Positions 32,280-34,025 of a stretch of 34,025 nt of DNA are shown here, one piece after another; positions within the stretch are counted from its first letter, which is position 1, and each line of letters starts with the position of its first letter. Under the pieces are notes generated by a model, which was not told the origin of the DNA, did no database searches, and was given only the letters and a program-made list of their open reading frames with translations. This stretch comes from an uncultured Prevotellaceae bacterium (GTDB lineage Bacteria; Bacteroidota; Bacteroidia; Bacteroidales; Bacteroidaceae): positions 1 to 34,025 of the forward strand of contig OMWI01000053.1 in the NCBI GenBank assembly GCA_900314715.1, given 5' to 3'. The position numbers and the translations under genes are program-made.

Positions 32280-33641
32280 TCACCCTTTAATCAATTCCAC
32301 GATACGAGCCATTTGGTTTGGAATGCGTATTTGTTGTGGACATTTTTTCAAGCACACTTCGCAATCCATGCATTGGTCAGCTCCAGCTTTCTTGTCGATG
32401 GTTTTCTTGTATCCTTTCTTGAATTGAGCAATTCTCTTAGAATAATCAGGTGCTGACTTATCGGGCAATGGCAATAGTTTGTTATTGACGGCTTCGTTGT
32501 AATAAGAGAAATTCTTGGGAATATTGACTCCATATGGACAAGGCATACAATAGCTACAAGCGGTGCAAGGAATAGTGGGATAGCCATTCATTCCATCCGC
32601 GATTTGTGCCAATAATGTTTTCTCTTGTTCTGTGCATGGGTCGAGTGGTGAGAATGTGTTCACATTGTCTTCCAAATGTTCCATATTGTTCATTCCGCTC
32701 AAGGCAGTCAATATGTTAGGTAATGTACCAACCCATCTGAAAGCCCACGAAGCAATGCTGTCGTTAGGACGTTTTGCTTTTAATTGATTGGCGAATTCAT
32801 CTGGGATGTTTGCCAATCTTCCTCCCAACAATGGCTCCATCACAACTGCTTGAAGACCAGCCTTTTCCAATTTGTTATACAAGTATTCTGCATCTGCGTC
32901 TTTTTTCCATCCACCATTTCCGAGAGAAGCATGTCGCCAGTCAATGTAATTCAACTCGATTTGTACGAATGTGAAGTTATATTTGTCGTTATTGTCTACC
33001 AACCAGTCGAATACTTCCACGTTTCCGTGATAAGAGAAACCAAGGTTGCGAATGCGTCCTGCATCTCGTTCTTTTACTAAAAAGTCAAGCAATCCGTTGT
33101 TGATGAATCGTTCACGAAATTCATCCATTCCACTTCCACCAATGGAATGCAACAAATAATAGTCGATATAGTCGATTTGCAACCGTTCGAAAGACCTTTC
33201 ATACATCTTCTTCGATTCCTCGAAAGAGTGCATTCTTCGGTTTTGGTTCGACATTTTCGTTGCGATGTAATAGCTATTGCGCGGGTGTCGTTTCAATGCA
33301 ATGCCCGTTACAACTTCAGAATTGCCATACGCAGGAGCCGTATCGAAGTAATTAACACCATGAGCAAGAGCGTAATCCACCAACTCATTCACTTTGTCTT
33401 GGTTCTTTGGCAAACGCATCATTCCGAAACCCAATAGCGAAACCTTATCGTTGGTGTGATGATTCACGCGATAAGTCATCTTGGGAGCACCGTCTTGCAT
33501 CGTTCGAGGAGCAGAAGGTGTAGTGTTTTTGGCAAATACGTTCAATGGTTCAAGGCTCATCAAAGCCATGGCAGATAGTGTTCCTGTGCCAATATGCTTG
33601 ATAAACTGCCGACGATTCATGTCGTTCTTTTTGTCGTTCAT
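32280..33641 (-). CDS. Aldo/keto reductase with C-terminal ferredoxin-type clusters and Tat-like signal
   Basis: 453 aa from the ATG at 33641. The N-terminus (NRRQFIKHIG then a hydrophobic stretch) is a twin-arginine-like signal, suggesting export of a folded, cofactor-bearing protein. An aldo/keto reductase barrel follows (GFGMMRLP, NYFDTAPAYGNSE with Asp and Tyr, YYLLHSIGG). The C-terminus has two cysteine clusters (CTACSYCMPCPYGV and CMDCEVCLKKCPQ), typical for [4Fe-4S] sites. The combination is a known Bacteroidetes type (NADPH-linked, substrate unknown). The start at 33668 is rejected since it overlaps the promoter. Confidence 0.9.
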   Translation of the reverse strand: MNDKKNDMNRRQFIKHIGTGTLSAMALMSLEPLNVFAKNTTPSAPRTMQDGAPKMTYRVNHHTNDKVSLLGFGMMRLPKNQDKVNELVDYALAHGVNYFDTAPAYGNSEVVTGIALKRHPRNSYYIATKMSNQNRRMHSFEESKKMYERSFERLQIDYIDYYLLHSIGGSGMDEFRERFINNGLLDFLVKERDAGRIRNLGFSYHGNVEVFDWLVDNNDKYNFTFVQIELNYIDWRHASLGNGGWKKDADAEYLYNKLEKAGLQAVVMEPLLGGRLANIPDEFANQLKAKRPNDSIASWAFRWVGTLPNILTALSGMNNMEHLEDNVNTFSPLDPCTEQEKTLLAQIADGMNGYPTIPCTACSYCMPCPYGVNIPKNFSYYNEAVNNKLLPLPDKSAPDYSKRIAQFKKGYKKTIDKKAGADQCMDCEVCLKKCPQQIRIPNQMARIVELIKG

Positions 33642-33665
33642 AATAGAAAAGATTAATAGTTTTTG

Positions 33666-33673
33666 CAAATGTA
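33666..33673 (-). promoter_or_regulatory. -7 element of the aldo/keto reductase promoter
   Basis: On the minus strand TACATTTG matches TAnnTTTG and lies 24 bases before the ATG at 33641. This fixes the start downstream of 33668. No -33 TTTG at standard spacing is seen. Confidence 0.55.
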
Positions 33674-34025
33674 CAAAAAAACTTTTAATGTTTTTGCACT
33701 TTGTAGTTGTTTTTGTAAATATGAAGAATTGTTTCTTACAAAATATTCTGTGAATTATTCCGACAAAATAATATCGTGAAAAATATCGAATGAGGTGTTA
33801 AAATTGGGGGATGATGTGTTTTTGGGAGGCGAATAGTTTGTTTTTGCTTGCCAAATGATGCCTTGTGATTGCTAAAGCATATAGTTATAGTGCGTCAATA
33901 TATGCTTTAGCCATGCTAAATATATGCGGTTCATCCGACATTTCGAGTGATACGGCAGTCGTGTAGAGCGTAGAGCCTCAGGGTAAAATACCTGTCGTCT
34001 CTGAATCCGTATGCATTGCGTTTCA
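33674..34025. other. Terminal intergenic region (upstream of the reductase), no gene called
   Basis: It contains two dyads at 33871-33920 (entered separately) and a possible hairpin 33976-34002 (outer AGAG/CTCT, inner CAGG/CCTG). Minus-strand frames that run off the edge contain stops or have no family resemblance. A longer sequence is needed to tell whether a gene begins beyond 34025. Confidence 0.6.
33871..33920. repeat. Two dyads spaced 22 bp near the right edge
   Basis: GCTAAAGCATATA (33871-33883) is the perfect complement of 33899-33911 (centre 33891). TTTAGC-CAT-GCTAAA (33906-33920) is centred at 33913. The spacing is exactly 22 bp, as in the other arrays. Confidence 0.6.

Noticed and set aside
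33976-34002. Possible tRNA or small RNA at the right edge
   Set aside because: Only a short AGAG/CTCT outer stem and a CAGG/CCTG inner stem are present; no anticodon or T-arm consensus is found.

Overview
The window reads as a chromosomal segment of a Bacteroidales bacterium, most likely Prevotella or a close relative. Evidence: several promoters carry the Bacteroidetes -7 element TAnnTTTG, Shine-Dalgarno sequences are scarce, lipoprotein signals are short, and the gene set is typical (secreted TldD-like protease, DUF4886 lipoprotein, short SPFH/NfeD operon, Bacteroidetes-type RecQ). The genus is inferred from style and gene order, not from a search.

Layout. The left edge (1 to about 22) looks like the 3' end of a 5S rRNA, so an rRNA operon lies to the left. 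Then come an orphan sensor kinase; the block yceD-rpmF-fabH and era; a large secreted TldD-like protein on the minus strand (4507-7797); der with a lipoprotein and a membrane-anchored HTH protein (8074-10740). A long accessory gap (10741-11615) holds a dyad array and a MITE with 8-bp target duplications. Next is a membrane/zinc-ribbon/SPFH/GYF module (11616-15169), small lipoproteins and a 20-residue-repeat protein (15512-16887), and a DUF4886 lipoprotein. The mlaE-mlaF operon (minus strand) is interrupted by a DUF559 endonuclease gene bounded by 32-bp inverted repeats. lptB is divergent. Then tig-clpP-clpX-recQ and a short sigma-70 gene form a proteostasis/DNA-maintenance block. The right part has two small unknown genes, an M48 lipoprotein protease, a membrane HTH protein, NfeD-SPFH-lipoprotein, and a ferredoxin-type aldo/keto reductase with a Tat-like signal.

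How genes work together. MlaE/MlaF and LptB serve outer-membrane lipid and LPS traffic. ClpP/ClpX and trigger factor are the folding and degradation hub. NfeD plus stomatin-like SPFH is a classical membrane-quality pair, and a second, different SPFH protein sits in the 12449-15169 operon with two GYF_2 domains.

Most unusual signal. At least five intergenic gaps contain arrays of perfect or near-perfect dyads whose centres are spaced 21, 22 or 33 bp (2 or 3 helical turns), while the sequence word differs almost completely from gap to gap: centres 4399/4432/4465; 7893/7915/7937/7959; 10777/10799.5/10821.5/10843.5/10865; 21108/21130/21151/21172; 33891/33913. The spacing is conserved and the sequence is not. 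Other strong signals are the DUF559 inverted-repeat cassette, the MITE, the tandem-duplicated TldD protein with one dead half, and promoters embedded in or abutting terminators.
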